DNA of 64,000 bases. It comes from Bidens hawaiensis. Taxonomy: Eukaryota > Streptophyta > Magnoliopsida > Asterales > Asteraceae. Below the pieces are notes generated by a model, which saw only the letters and a program-made list of their open reading frames with translations, did not search any database and was not told the DNA's origin. Every line of letters begins with the position of its first letter. Within the stretch, counting starts at the first letter, position 1. A program made the translations under genes and the position numbers. Location: contig JAIQDT010000172.1 in assembly GCA_021521415.1 (NCBI GenBank), positions 806,001 to 870,000 of the forward strand, read 5' to 3'. Positions 42,571-53,570 of the stretch are shown here, one piece after another.

Positions 42571-43861
42571 AGTGGCAAGATTAGAGTCGATTCGAATCTT
42601 TCTGGCATATGCTGCTAACAAGAATATTAAAGTTTATCAAATGGATGTTAAAAGTGCTTTTCTCAACGGTGAACTTCATGAGGAAGTGTTTGTTTTACAG
42701 CCTCCAGGTTTTGAAGATCCTGATTATCCTGACCGTGTTTACCGATTAAACAAGGCATTATATGGTCTACTTCAAGCCCCGAGATCTTGGTATGGCACGC
42801 TCGCCGACCATCTAACGGATAATGGTTTCAAACGTGGAACTGTCGACTGCACTTTGTTTTATAAGAATATTGGTGATGATATTCTCCTTGTTCAAATTTA
42901 TGTTGATGACATAATCTTTGGGTCTACAAACGACACGTTATGTAAGGAATTTAAGAAGTCTATGCAAACCAAGTTCGAGATGAGTTCGATGGGAGAGATG
43001 AATTTCTTTTTAGGGTTGCAGGTTCATCAGTCTGTGAAGGGAATCTTCATTAATCAGACAAAATATGTGAACGACGTCTTGAGCCGATTCAAGATTACTG
43101 CCGGAAAAATCCCTTCTACTCCTCTTCCCGTGGGTCACAATTTATCACCGGATGAATTGGAGGATACTGTTGATCCTACCCTCTATCGTGCCATGACTGG
43201 TTCTTTAATGTATTTAACTGCTTCTCGACCCGACATAATGTTTGCTGTTTGTTTATGTGCTAGGTACCAAGCTTGTCCCTGAGTGACTCACCTGGAAGCG
43301 GTCAAACGTATTCTGCAATATCAAAGGGGAAATCCTGACATCGGGTTATGATACCCCAAAGATGATACTTTCGATTTTACAGCTTACTCAGACTCAGACT
43401 ATGGAGGATGCAAGATCAATTTCAAGTCTAGTACAACGGGATGTCAATTCTTAGGAAGCCGGCTTTTTTCCTGGTAGTGTAAGAAGCAGACAATGGTCTC
43501 CACTTCAACCGTCGAAGCTGAGTATGTTGCAGCCTTGAGTTGCTGTTCCCAGGTTTTGTGGATACAACAACATCTTCGCGACTACGGTTTGAAGTTTCTT
43601 ACTACTCCCATTTTGATTGATAATTCTGCTGCTATTAGTATCACCAAGAATCCCGTATAACATTCTAAAACAAAACATATCGAAATTCGATATCATTTTA
43701 TAAGGGATTGTTATGAAAAGAAATTAATTGACCTTGAGAAAGTACATACCGATTTTCAAAAAGCCGGTCTATTTACCAAAGCCTTTGATAAAACACGTTT
43801 TAACTTTCTGCTTGGTTTAAATGGATTGAAGACCCGTGCTGAGATCCTAAAATTAGGATGA
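42571..43861 (+). pseudogene. pol: Pol of SIRE-A, 3' part: rest of RT and RNase H
   Basis: Resumes after the SIRE-C duplication AGTGG with [41 protein letters not shown] and the active site YVDD at 42899-42910. One frame runs to TGA at 43859-43861 but holds four stops: TGA 43280-43282, TGA in place of Trp (GL*YPK, near 43349), TAG in place of Gln (SW*CKKQ, near 43475) and TAA near 43658 (NPV*HSKTKH). Most are C-to-T or G-to-A changes relative to SIRE-C or the usual family residue. RNase H wording: AYSDSDYGGCK, STVEAEYVAALSCC. Confidence 0.9.
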
Positions 43862-43911
43862 TTATATTTATTTTAGTTTGTTCTAGATTAAATTTTTGTT
43901 TTTAGGTTTTA

Positions 43912-44225
43912 GGGGGGGGGGTGAATCTTTGAAAATACAAAAATATTGTGCTTTATGTTTGTTTAGATAAAAACCAAAAACATTAAAAAATTTGAAAAAT
44001 CAAAAATATTGTGATCTTTCTTGTTTTATTTTAAAATTTGAAAAACCAAAAACATTTTAAAATTAGAAAATACCCAAAAGATTGTGATTTCAGTTTGTAC
44101 AGAAAATTCTGAAAAGGTCAAAGAGAATGTGAATTTTCTCGTTTTGTACAGAAAAATCTGAAAAGACAAAAAGATTGTGTTTTGTAAGTTTGTAAAGAGA
44201 AAAACCAAAAATATTTTTGCTTATG
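43912..44225 (+). repeat. Degenerate A-rich tandem repeat after SIRE-A pol
   Basis: A 10-base G run (43912-43921), then several diverged copies of a unit like GAAAAACCAAAAATATTGTG followed by a T-rich half, about 50-65 bp long. It occupies the space just before the hairpin dimer. Confidence 0.6.
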
Positions 44226-44228
44226 TTC

Positions 44229-44520
44229 GCTGAAAATTATGTCATTTGCTTCTATTTTGAAGGACATATACTTTTATATGTTCGGTCCTGATAATTTTTT
44301 TTATAAATCTTCGGGTTAGCCATTTACCTGACAAATGGATAGTACTTGGGGTGTTCGTTAAGCTTTCTACTTTAGTTTTTGACTGAAAATTTAGTCAGTT
44401 ATTTAAGTTTGTGAAGCATGGTTGCATGCTTTGGTCCTGTTCTCTACTTGTAGATGGATAGGATAGCCATTAATTTATAACTTAAATTAACTGGGGCAAT
44501 TAAAATAATTTTGTTTTATG
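44229..44520 (+). ncRNA. Tandem hairpin dimer between pol and ORF3 of SIRE-A (candidate RNA structure)
   Basis: Counterpart of 37161-37445. Unit 1 hairpin ACATATA-CTTT-TATATGT (44264-44281), unit 2 hairpin AAGCATG-GTTG-CATGCTT (44414-44431), both followed by GGTCC, then TAGCCATT and GGGG. Unit spacing is about 150 bp. Stem sequences differ from SIRE-C but remain paired. Confidence 0.6.
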
Positions 44521-45774
44521 CTCCTCAAAATTTTGAGTTTTTAAAGCAAAAAGAGAAAATAATAGTACATTGATTATTTGACCCCAAATCCAGAAAGAAA
44601 TAAGTTTAAAAGACTGTGTGCTTAATCATTGGTGCATTGATAGGTCTTAAACAAGCTGCTAGAGTAAAATAAGTGATATAAACCTAAAGAAAAACCAAAT
44701 TGAAAGAGGTGTTAGTCTCTAGTAAAAGTCTCGGTGAGGATGGCAGAAATGTAATAATCAGTCATACTCAAGCCTTATGGTTGTTGATCATCCAAAAATA
44801 TAATAAAGCAAATAACAAGCGATAGGATTCTGGAAACTATGAGTCTTTATGCGGCTTAATCATCTGGGTATTCATAAGCATGAATATTTTACTCGCTTTC
44901 AGAGCAAACCCAAAGTCATTACACTTGATCACTGCTGTACTTCATACAATCCAAATTACTGACTTGATCAAAATCCGTTGTTAGTCATACAACTGTTCCT
45001 CCCTTGCGTGCGTCTCAATACCAATAAGAAACGGACCCCAGGGGATACATTGTATGTAAGCCGACAGATGGACTCGTGCATACTCACTCACAGTAAAGGA
45101 AACTTGATGCATTGCTCAATATTATAAAATTCTCATTTGGTATTCAAAAAAAAATTGATCAACATTATAATGGTTTAAGTCAAGTTGGGGTGATTTGACA
45201 AAAATCAAATTAAACTTGACCCGAGATTAGGAGCTGATAGTTTCTGATATTCTGTGCTCAAATTGAACCATAATTCATATCACAAAAATGCTTGAAGGCT
45301 TGTTATAAGATTTAAGTGGACAACAATATCAATGACCGACTTATCGCCAGTCATAATATTGCTGAAATATAAAACTGTGATGGAAGGGCATTTTAGTCAA
45401 TATGATTCTCTGCTTAAACTCAACAAAAATACAAAAATATGTACTACTTTTGATCAATCATAAAAAAACACAAAAAGATTGTCTATTTTTAATGTTCGGA
45501 TACTTCTTTGTAAATATATTCTTTAATTTTTACAAAATACCAAAAATATTTTATCTTTCTTTCTTTACATATGTTTCGAGAATGTGAAACGTTGTTAACA
45601 TTTTTGATTATCGGGATAAAAGGTCCTCGATAATTCTTTTAAGTTAAAGTTTTTATTTATTGGATAATATTTAATAAATTCTTTACTTAATTCATTTAAT
45701 TATTTAAGTTAAAATTAAATAAATTTTAATTCGCTACGTATGGATAATGAATTAGATGGTTTCTAGCGAATTAC
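44521..45774 (+). other. Conserved non-coding region of SIRE-A, up to the solo LTR
   Basis: No gene. The first 900 bp align in blocks with SIRE-C 37446-38350. The last part, from about 45600, is AT-rich and ends with ATTCGCTACG and TAGCGAATTAC, the first keyword copies of the second array and the ATTAC target of the solo LTR (45770-45774). Confidence 0.55.
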
Positions 45775-46981
45775 TGTTGAGTCAAAGATTTGACCAAAAT
45801 GAAGTATATGGAAGATTGGAATCTTCTCAACCTCCTCAGAATTTGCTAAGTATGGATCCGGGCACACCTTAGACCTCCGAGCAAGCTTTTACTTAACTGG
45901 GTACGATATTTTGTCTATCGGACAAGGTTATCTTCAAATATTCTTCTTTAGTTGATATCCGAGCAGGGTTTGCAAATTAGTGCATTGTCGGGCAAGGTTC
46001 ACTAGTTTATGTAAATCCGGGCAAGGTTCACTTTGTCAAGCAAGTCTGTTCTTCAAAGCCAAGTAAAGTTCACTCCCAAGTAAGCTTTTGGCTAACCAAG
46101 CTCATGAAGCCCAGTGATTGGAAAACCGGGCAAGGTATTCATTAATAATAGTGGTCCGAACAAGCTTGATGATTGAAATGGAATATCACTAAGTAACATC
46201 GGGCAAGGTTCAACTCAAGAAAGGAACAGTACTTCCGAGTACACTTTGCTAATAAGTTATTTTATATCAAGGAGTTGAAATGGACCATTGAAGAACATGG
46301 TTGCTCGTAAGGGTTTGTAGGGCAAAGTCTGGCAAAATCAAGAAGATTGAAGTCTACCCGGTGAGTATTTTACTTGGTAAAATACTCTTCAAGTAAAGTC
46401 TACCCGGAAACTGATCCCGGGCACACTTCTATGTTACCAAGTTGTGAAGGATGGCAGAGTACACAACGTACTCGGAAAATGAAAACTGATGCAAAGCCTA
46501 CCCGGAAGACTTGTTTTACACTTAGAATATTTTCTGATTATGTAAATTGAATATGTATTTTCGTTTGGGGTTTCTTGAAGGAATGACAGCTGTCCTAGGG
46601 TGGCAGGCCTATAAATAGAATGTTTTAGGGCACGCTGCCTAAGGACAAGACAGAGAGCGACACATTAACTAAAATAGAATATTTTGTGTGACGTTGTCCT
46701 AGAATACGTACCGAAAAACCCTTCTTCAAGAAACTCCAAATCGATTATCCAGTTTGTATGATTGATATTATATAAATGGAAATCTTTTGAGTGAATCTTG
46801 TTTCTGTTGGTTACGTTTGAATACTGATTGAGCAACCGTATGTTTGTTATTGATTCCGCCTTTAACAAATAGTTATCTTTCTAAATATAGCAACCCGTCA
46901 TTAACTCTCTTGTCGACACATTTATTTGTGTGAGTTATGACATGATTAAGTAAGATCCAGCTGAAATCAAGGAACCTGACA
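45775..46981 (+). repeat. SIRE-B solo LTR (1207 bp)
   Basis: TGTTGAGTCAAAG to CCTGACA, flanked by the perfect duplication ATTAC (45770-45774 and 46982-46986) with no PBS or internal sequence, so it formed by LTR-LTR recombination after insertion. Homologous to 14776-15989. The CGGGCAAGG words and the TATA box (TATAAATAG, from 46610) are conserved. Confidence 0.94.
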
Positions 46982-46986
46982 ATTAC

Positions 46987-48010
46987 TTTCTAGTTTGCTC
47001 TTTTATTTCTCTTCCGCACTCTGTAACGAACCACTCTTATTTTGTTATACATATGTAACGAATCAAGACACGATACATGTCTTGTTCGCTACTCTGATGT
47101 AACGAATTGGAATAACGAATTGCCTGATTCATTATTTAAAATTCAAACGAATCTCTTGATTCGTCCAACGAGTACATCCGGTAGCGTGTAAAGCTATATA
47201 AGACAAGGTACACGAACAGTCCTTCACTATCACCTAAAGTCACCTTTTTCAAATTTTTTCTCTGATTTTCGACCTTCGAATTTCGACTTTTCAAAACTAT
47301 CATTGTATTACTCAGGTATAGACGATCACATCTTTGTGATTTTCGTCAAAAATGATGTTGCATTGATAGACTAATTATGTACTTTTGTGTTCTAAGGGTT
47401 TTCCGAGTTCAAAACCCCTGATTTATTTATGATATATGGTGTTTATATAGTTGATGTATAGTCATTTGTGATCGGAATGCGATTCCGATACCCTTGGTAG
47501 ACTTTAATCGAAGTATGATTCTTGTTTGCCGGGTCGATTGAGGGTTTATGGGTTCGGGGTTTTTTTTATACTCTGTTAACCTAAGTTATCTCTTGGTCTT
47601 GAGCCTCAATCTCAATATCATGTGTTTGGTAATATTTTTTTGAGATCACTACACATAATGTTTCGGTTATCCGAAGATAGTTATGGTTTAATTGAAGCTT
47701 GATTTGTGTTGTTGACTTTCGGTGTTCATATTAATTTTGACTTTGACTGTGTGAGTCAAAGATCAAGTCTAATTATTGGCCATTCGTTAACTTTAGCGAA
47801 CTGGAACTGCTTCGTGTCCACTTCGTTAAAGATACATACGATTTAGCTCAGCGAATCATTTTATCAGCGAATCAAATGAGGATTCGTTAGAATTGAAACG
47901 AACGGGGATTTAGTTCGTTAATATTTATAATTAATTCGCTTAGTCTAATTCGTTAACTTATTTACATGATAGCGAATCACTTGATTCGTTACAGATTGGT
48001 AAGGAATCAA
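46987..48010 (+). repeat. TTCGTTA/TAACGAA keyword array upstream of SIRE-A ORF3
   Basis: Dispersed copies of TAACGAAT, GATTCGTTA, TAGCGAAC, CAGCGAATC and ATTCGCTT on both strands, densest at 47030-47165 and 47780-48000. Same words as in the LTR and leader. It lies 200 bp to 1.2 kb before the ORF3 ATG. Confidence 0.8.
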
Positions 48011-48204
48011 AGTGATTATTACACGAATGACATTACTTTATTCATTTAATTAAATTCAATTAAATTAATGACCTATTCCAAACCGTCTAAACGCGTAAAT
48101 ATATTGATTACTAACGACATATAAAATTAAACACATCATCTAAAGATAAATAGAAATATATATAAAATTGTTCATTGTATTATATCTTCATATTACTTAT
48201 GTTG

Positions 48205-48219
48205 GTTTAATTTATTCAG
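48205..48219 (+). promoter_or_regulatory. Candidate 3' splice site before SIRE-A ORF3
   Basis: GTTTAATTTATTCAG ends at 48219, four bases before the ORF3 ATG at 48224. Same placement as in SIRE-C. I did not find an equally good donor in this leader. Confidence 0.45.
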
Positions 48220-48223
48220 TAAA

Positions 48224-51200
48224 ATGGCTGATCAATTGAATCAAGATCCACTGATTGCTGATCAAGGACATCAAGAACAACCACCACATGAACAACCACC
48301 TCCAGCACATCAGGAAGCAGTTATTTTATTACCTTATGACACAAAACACAACATCTGTGCTTATGTTGATCAAGATGTTGCTGATATTGCTGTGTTCGGT
48401 GATATGTTAGCATTCTTAAGATGCTCAACGATACATTATGCAATCACTTCCAGGCCTAAAGTTTATTTAAGTATTATTAGGCAGTTCTGGAATACCGCTG
48501 AGGTTGTTGAGGTGGAGAATCACATTCGAGCCACGATCAATCAGACTGTTATTACAATTAATGTGGACGTGATTCATCGTGTACTTCGTTTTGATGACAA
48601 TGATGACAATCCAAGTGAATTTGACAAGCAACTGATCACGGGTTTGTTTAATCATCAATGTTACGGTGGTGGTATTGATGATTCTATGTTGAACAAGAAT
48701 GGGTTATGCCCACCATACAAGTATCTTCTCCATGTTTTGATTCATTGTATGAGTGGTCGTCGTGGTGGGTTTGACCAATGCAGAAGTAGTATACAATCGG
48801 CCTTTGTTGCACTTATACTCAACAAGCCATTTAACTATTCCAAGCTGGTTTTCGATCATCTGAAAGAGCAAGTTCAACAAACGACTCAGTCGAAGAAGTT
48901 CTTAATGTATCCTCGATTCTTGCAATTGCTAATTCAAGACTTGATGCCAAACCTGGTTATTGATCGAACTTTGGTGAACGATGTGCTTCCTTTGGAACAC
49001 ATGAAGGCTGACACTATATTTCGAATGATGATTTACCGTAAGGAGAGACCACAAGACAAGTGCATGATTGGTCATATAATTAATGCGAAATATGTCTGTC
49101 CTCCTAATGAACGTTGGATCCACGATGACTCGGATTCTGAGCGTGAAGGGGGAGAAGGTGGGAACGATGATGATGGTCATGATGATGGAGATGGTGGAAA
49201 TGGTGGTAATGGTGATGCAGCTCTTAGAGAGCAACACGAGGTAGTAAATGTTGCGTTAGCTGCCACTATTGCAGCCAAACAAGAAGGGAAGAGAAAAGGG
49301 AAAGCTGTGGCAACTGGAGAGCCATCAAAGAAACGACGTGTCAGCTGGGGCTTGGGTAATTATTGGTGTGCCACCACCTCGCCAATCAACGCCTCAACGC
49401 TCGATAGTGTAGCCTAGATGCTTACATTGACAACAATGTTGGTGTCTCATGAAAGGCTTGGTTTAATTCCACAAATGGCTTTATCTGAAATACCAAGGCC
49501 TCCTGCTACACTGTCTACTGTATCTCCAACGCCATCCATGAGGCCTACTCCTCCTCCTCCCAATGATGTCTCTTTCATGAGAATCACTCGGCCTCAAGGA
49601 CCGATCCAACCTGTTCATCCATCCCTGTAAACCTTGCCACCGAACCGTCAGACTGATATGCTGTTGAATCTTCTTCATCTTTATGAGAATTAGATGTCTG
49701 CTGACCGTCAGAATCAGGAACATCTTATGGAGAATCAAAGACGGATGATGAGTTATATTTCTTTTTGTCAAAAAGAGACTAAAGCGTTGCGTGCCATTGT
49801 TGAGTCTCAGGGGGTGAAAATGGAGGAACAAGAGGAGTTAATCTTGCAGTTGACTTGCAAAGAAGATGCCTTAAAGAAACTCAAGAATGATGATCAAGAT
49901 CCTAACGAGTCTGGTGCAGGAGGTGAGCCTAAACAAGCGCACGGTTCATCTTCGGGTGCTGGTACGAGTGAAGGTGGTGACTTAGATAAACAAATCATTG
50001 TTCATTAAGATTACACAGAGGCTAAACCTTTGGATAGAATTGAAGCTGACACGGTAATTTTTATTGATGGTTCTGGAGTTGTGAAGAGTATGGTGAATAG
50101 GGATGAGATCGAGGCTGGTGAGTTCGTTGATAGGTCTCTGACACAGGAGCAGATCTCTATTCTGCTCGGGTTAAATGATGAATAGTTGACTGTGTTAGAG
50201 ACTGAGCCTGATGTCGAGGTGGTGAATGAGGAAGGTATAGAAGATGATCCATCTATTCAAATGAATACGGATTTTATTTATGAAGACGAGGAAGTTGAGA
50301 TGGAAGATGTCACTGCTGATGAGTATCCTGACCTGTATCAACACACAAACGTTGATCAAGGTGCTCCAGTATTTAATGAAGAAACGGTTAAAGAAGCAGA
50401 AGATCATCTTGAGGAAAAATCCAAAGGCAAGAGGAAAGTTTATCCCGATTCACTTCTCGACACATCTCTTGAGGAGATTCAAAGTTGGTTCAGATTTAAA
50501 GCTGCGGGTAAGATTATCCAGGCATATCGTTATGTTAATAAAGAACGAAAAGACACAACTGCAGCGTGGGTCAAAGAAAACCAAGTGACTTCCTTCAAAG
50601 TTGTATCCAAGGTTCATGGTGATATCGTCTCATGGATGTATGATTCCGAGCTTAAGGTATGTATAGTAAAATGGGAAAAGGGAATCCAGTACTATGAAAC
50701 GATAATGGGCGTTCTTACATTACCGCGTTGGGATGTGCGTACCCTCTAGAGGCGTCCATTTATCAATCGTAGTGGCGATCGGACAGCTGAATGGTTTTAT
50801 CAACACTTGCTGTTCGAGGTAAATCATGGGTTCAAGTTCTTCAAGCCCCAGGTCCCGAGACGTAAACGTATTGAAGAGATTGATCCAAGGACTGGCTGGA
50901 GGAAACTTGTTCTTAAAGTAAAGCCGCCGAAGATGATGAAGCAAGTGCCGGTGAAGACGATGCCCCAACACATGCATCTCTCGTTCAATCGCTGGTACTA
51001 TGACAATCGTACTGGCGAGGCCGTCATTGTACTTGGTAAAGGACTGAAGACAGAGCTTATCAAGAAAATCGACCCGATGTGGTTGGTTAATTTGTCTGAA
51101 ACAGACAATGATGTGCTACACAGGAGACAGATTCTGATCGAGCGCAATGAAGACTACAACCTGGCTATGCAATTTCAGCGCTTTGTGCGTGTTTGTCATG

Positions 51201-51250
51201 AAAATGGAATTCATAGTTGCAGAGATTGGCAGTCCAAGCGTTTCAAGTAA
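48224..51250 (+). pseudogene. ORF3 of SIRE-A, broken
   Basis: MADQLNQDPLIADQGHQE starts an N-domain that parallels SIRE-C ORF3: FLRCSTIHYAITSRPKVYLSI, RQFWNTAEVVEVENHIRA, RVLRFDDNDDNPSEFD, YKYLLHVLIHCMSGRRGGFD, IQSAFVALILNKPFNYSKLV, FLMYPRFLQLLI. An acidic Gly/Asp run (near 49140-49210) and a basic patch (KQEGKRKGKAVATGEPSKKRR) follow. TAG at 49415-49417, further stops or shifts near 49630, 50008, 50186 and 50747. C-terminal part: TAAWVKENQVTSFKVVSKVHGDIVSWMYDSEL, WNKG-like YETIMGVLTLP, VKTMPQHMHLSFNRWYYD, DPMWLVNLSETDNDVL. Pro/Thr-rich and coil segments lie in between. Same protein family, inactive copy, function unknown. Confidence 0.85.
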
Positions 51251-51272
51251 CTTAAAGCCAAAGAGCTCAAGA

Positions 51273-51284
51273 CGAGGGGGTGTC
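51273..51284 (+). promoter_or_regulatory. Polypurine tract of SIRE-A
   Basis: CGAGGGGGTGTC directly before the 3' LTR start at 51285. Confidence 0.8.
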
Positions 51285-51825
51285 TGTTAGTGCACGGTTT
51301 TGCGTCTCGAGTCTTTGTAATTATCATTAACGTATTTGTTTTATGTTCAATGTAATAAACAATTAAGTTATTCTCTAGTTCGCTATATGTAATGTCTTGT
51401 TCGCTAAGGTTGTTTAGCGAACTAAGACTTAAGTTTATTCCCTCCTGATTCGTTAGGGTATGTTAACGAATCAGGGGGTGATTCGTTAAGCTATTTAATC
51501 TGTTTATGTATGTAACGAAGTAGTGTCTAGTTCGCTAGGGAATGTTAGCGAACTAGACCTATCTTCTATATATAGTGAACTCTGTTCACATTTAATTTAA
51601 GTTTTTGGGAGATATTTAACGAAACGCTGTCCAACCTCTCTCTCGATCTTCATCCTAATATTATACAACTAATAATATATATATATATATATATACATAT
51701 ACTGATAATACATATACACATATAACACTTAATCAAACGTAATTATGAGATAGATCCATATTAATCGTATTAACACAGATCCGAGATCTGTTATAGTTAT
51801 AGGATTGATTCCAAGGGTTCCAACA
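51285..51825 (+). repeat. 3' LTR of SIRE-A (541 bp)
   Basis: TGTTAGTGCACGG to GGTTCCAACA, then the duplication AACCC and Athila gag. Hairpin arms and TATA box are as in the 5' copy; the (AT)n run is longer. Confidence 0.95.
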
Positions 51826-52151
51826 AACCCATATCCGTATCCGTCACCTTGTGATCTTGAATGTTGCATGAAAGGTTGTGGATGATATTGGTAGCTTGAT
51901 TGTGATGGTTGAAAGGGTGGTTGTTGATGTTGTTGAGATGATGATGACGCACCAAAGTTAGAATTAAGGTTGGTAATAGGTGGCAATGTGGATGATGTTG
52001 CATAAGTGAATTGAGCATTGATGGGTTCAGTTGTGGGAAGTGGTTGGAGTTCACTTGATGCTGTAGATATATTACTAGTGATCGGTGGAGGTGGATTTGG
52101 TGGAGGTGTGGTTGGAATTGTTTGACTTGAAGTGGGAACTGGTGAATCCAT
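51826..52151 (-). pseudogene. gag: N-terminal part of Athila gag
   Basis: Minus strand, ATG at 52151 (MDSPVPTSSQTIPTTPPPNP). A Pro/Thr/Ser/Gln-rich, low-complexity N-terminus that runs open to the SIRE-A insertion, where the frame continues at 23323 after allowing for the AACCC duplication. This confirms that 12464-53570 was one element before SIRE-A entered. Confidence 0.85.
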
Positions 52152-52371
52152 GTTGTTTGATGCAGTTGGAGAACCAAGAAGTTTGTTCCCTCAAAGTAAA
52201 ACTCGGTTTCTTTGAAGTGTTCTGTCAATCTCAGAATCAATAACTAGCGGTGATGACCTGTTAGAGCTTCTAGTATGCATACACCTGTAGGTACCTGCAC
52301 ACTAACACAACCAGCGTAAACCCGAAAATAATAAACACAAACTACTAAAGCTAGCACACGTTGCGCACTAC
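52152..52371 (-). other. Athila 5' leader
   Basis: Short non-coding stretch between the primer site and gag. No repeat or motif array seen. Confidence 0.6.
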
Positions 52372-52389
52372 TCCCCGGAAACGGCGCCA
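52372..52389 (-). promoter_or_regulatory. tRNA-Asp-type primer-binding site of Athila
   Basis: On the minus strand TGGCGCCGTTTCCGGGGA, which differs at one base from the TGGCGCCGTTGCCGGGGA I recall for Athila. Five bases separate it from the LTR end. Confidence 0.9.
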
Positions 52390-52394
52390 AAATT

Positions 52395-53570
52395 TGACGT
52401 GAGGTCGAAGACTCACTCAAAAATAAACCGATTACAACTATTAGATAGCGATAAGCGGGTATCGAAAACTGGGAGTTTGTGGAAATTGTGTTACCAAGTA
52501 GTTTTGATATTTATCTAAATTATACTAAGTGCAAAAAGTAAATTCAAAGAGTTGGTTGTTTGGTTTTGATTAACAAAAATAACTAAAGCAATAAACGAGT
52601 TTTAAACAATATAAGAAACAATGCTCTCTCCCGATTTTAGGTTTTCAGTATTTATAATGTTAATGTTTACTTTTGAGATGAACTACATAGACATAATTCA
52701 TGAAAGTGAGTTTGAAAGTGATCAAAGAGGACGAAGTACTTGGATTATAAAAAACGCAAGGTTATCTCTCAATAATCAATATAATATAGCTAACCCTAAT
52801 TCTCTTCTACTAAATCTCGATTTCCTATGGCACCAAGAACGGATAGTCAAGAACACGAATTTATACTATACTATAATTACAAGGCAAACTCATAATCACC
52901 ATAGCAATACAATCAATTGATCAAATTACTATCCCACAAATAACATAAACAATTCACAAATAGTCAATTGAAACCCTTACAATTCGGGAGAGAACACAAA
53001 TAGAACTAGCCACTCATCATTCGGTTCATCATAGCATCAATTAAAGTAATCATACAAGTCACAAACCCAATTGAATGACAAAAATCACCAAAGTATTCTT
53101 CTTTCACTCCAATATTCGTCCTAGAGGTGTTTTGTAACCAAAGATCATGAAAAGACAGCCCAAAAACTCATAAAATATGTAGAAAATCGGCAGTTACGAT
53201 TCCGAACCGTGGCCCACGGTGGTGGGCTCCTATCAATACTGGACTGTGGCCCACGATCTCCACCGTGGGACAAAAGCCACGGTACGGTGGCCTCTTTCCA
53301 TTTTGTGAATTTGGACCGTGGCTCACGGTTTAGAACGTGGGCCACGGTGGACTTCAACCAAATAACTTCATTTTCACTTCGTTTGACCTCTCTCGCGTCT
53401 CCAGTTCCAGAGGTTTCTTCGTTATTCATCATAATGGGTCCCGAAACATCCTTTAAACCTACAATTCACCAACAACACCATAGTTATCTAATTCCACAAA
53501 ATAAACCAATTCAAAACATGATTATTACGACTTTAAATCAATTAAGGGTTGTTCCATGGACCACCCGTCA
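52395..53570 (-). repeat. 5' LTR of Athila (1176 bp)
   Basis: Plus-strand ends TGACGTGAGG and ACCACCCGTCA, with TGACG/CGTCA terminal inverted repeats, followed by the AGATT duplication (53571-53575). The first 430 bp match the 3' LTR at 12464. The U3 part (minus sense) holds ACCGTGG inverted repeats. Confidence 0.88.
53206..53350. repeat. ACCGTGG/CCACGGT inverted repeats in the Athila LTR
   Basis: Perfect ACCGTGGCCCACGGT at 53206-53220, then CTGTGGCCCACG, CACCGTGGGA, ACCGTGGCTCACGGT (53314-53328) and ACGTGGGCCACGGT. Same keyword as 17231-17425. Confidence 0.85.

Larger units (their letters stand above)
23324..51825 (+). mobile_element. SIRE-A: Sirevirus-like Ty1/copia element inserted in Athila gag
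   Basis: Bounded by LTRs that share TGTTAGTGCACGG...GGTTCCAACA and by the perfect 5-bp duplication AACCC (23319-23323 and 51826-51830). Order: 5' LTR, tRNA-Met primer site, motif-rich leader, gag, protease, integrase, RT, RNase H, conserved non-coding region, ORF3, polypurine tract, 3' LTR. Integrase before RT is the copia order, and the long gag with two knuckles and an extra 3' ORF fits Sirevirus. RT is split by SIRE-C, and the 3' region carries a SIRE-B solo LTR. Minus those guests it is about 15 kb. Many stops and frameshifts. Confidence 0.93.
12464..53570 (-). mobile_element. Athila-type Ty3/gypsy element with nested insertions
   Basis: On the minus strand: 5' LTR 53570-52395, tRNA-Asp-type primer site, gag (split by SIRE-A), protease, RT/RNase H, integrase, then a separate 3' ORF (split by SIRE-B) and a partial 3' LTR at 12464. 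The duplication AGATT at both outer ends and TGA(C/T)G...CGTCA termini fix the borders. An extra ORF after integrase is characteristic of Athila. Every coding part has stops or frameshifts. Without its guests the element would be about 11 kb. Confidence 0.9.

Noticed and set aside
48224..51250. ORF3 as a retroviral-type envelope gene
   Set aside because: Position fits, but I see no signal peptide, hydrophobic fusion or membrane helix, or glycosylation-rich ectodomain in SIRE-A or SIRE-C.
53206..53350. ACCGTGG palindromes as a transcription terminator
   Set aside because: Several copies on both sides of coding units and in U3, with no U-tract; intrinsic terminators are bacterial.
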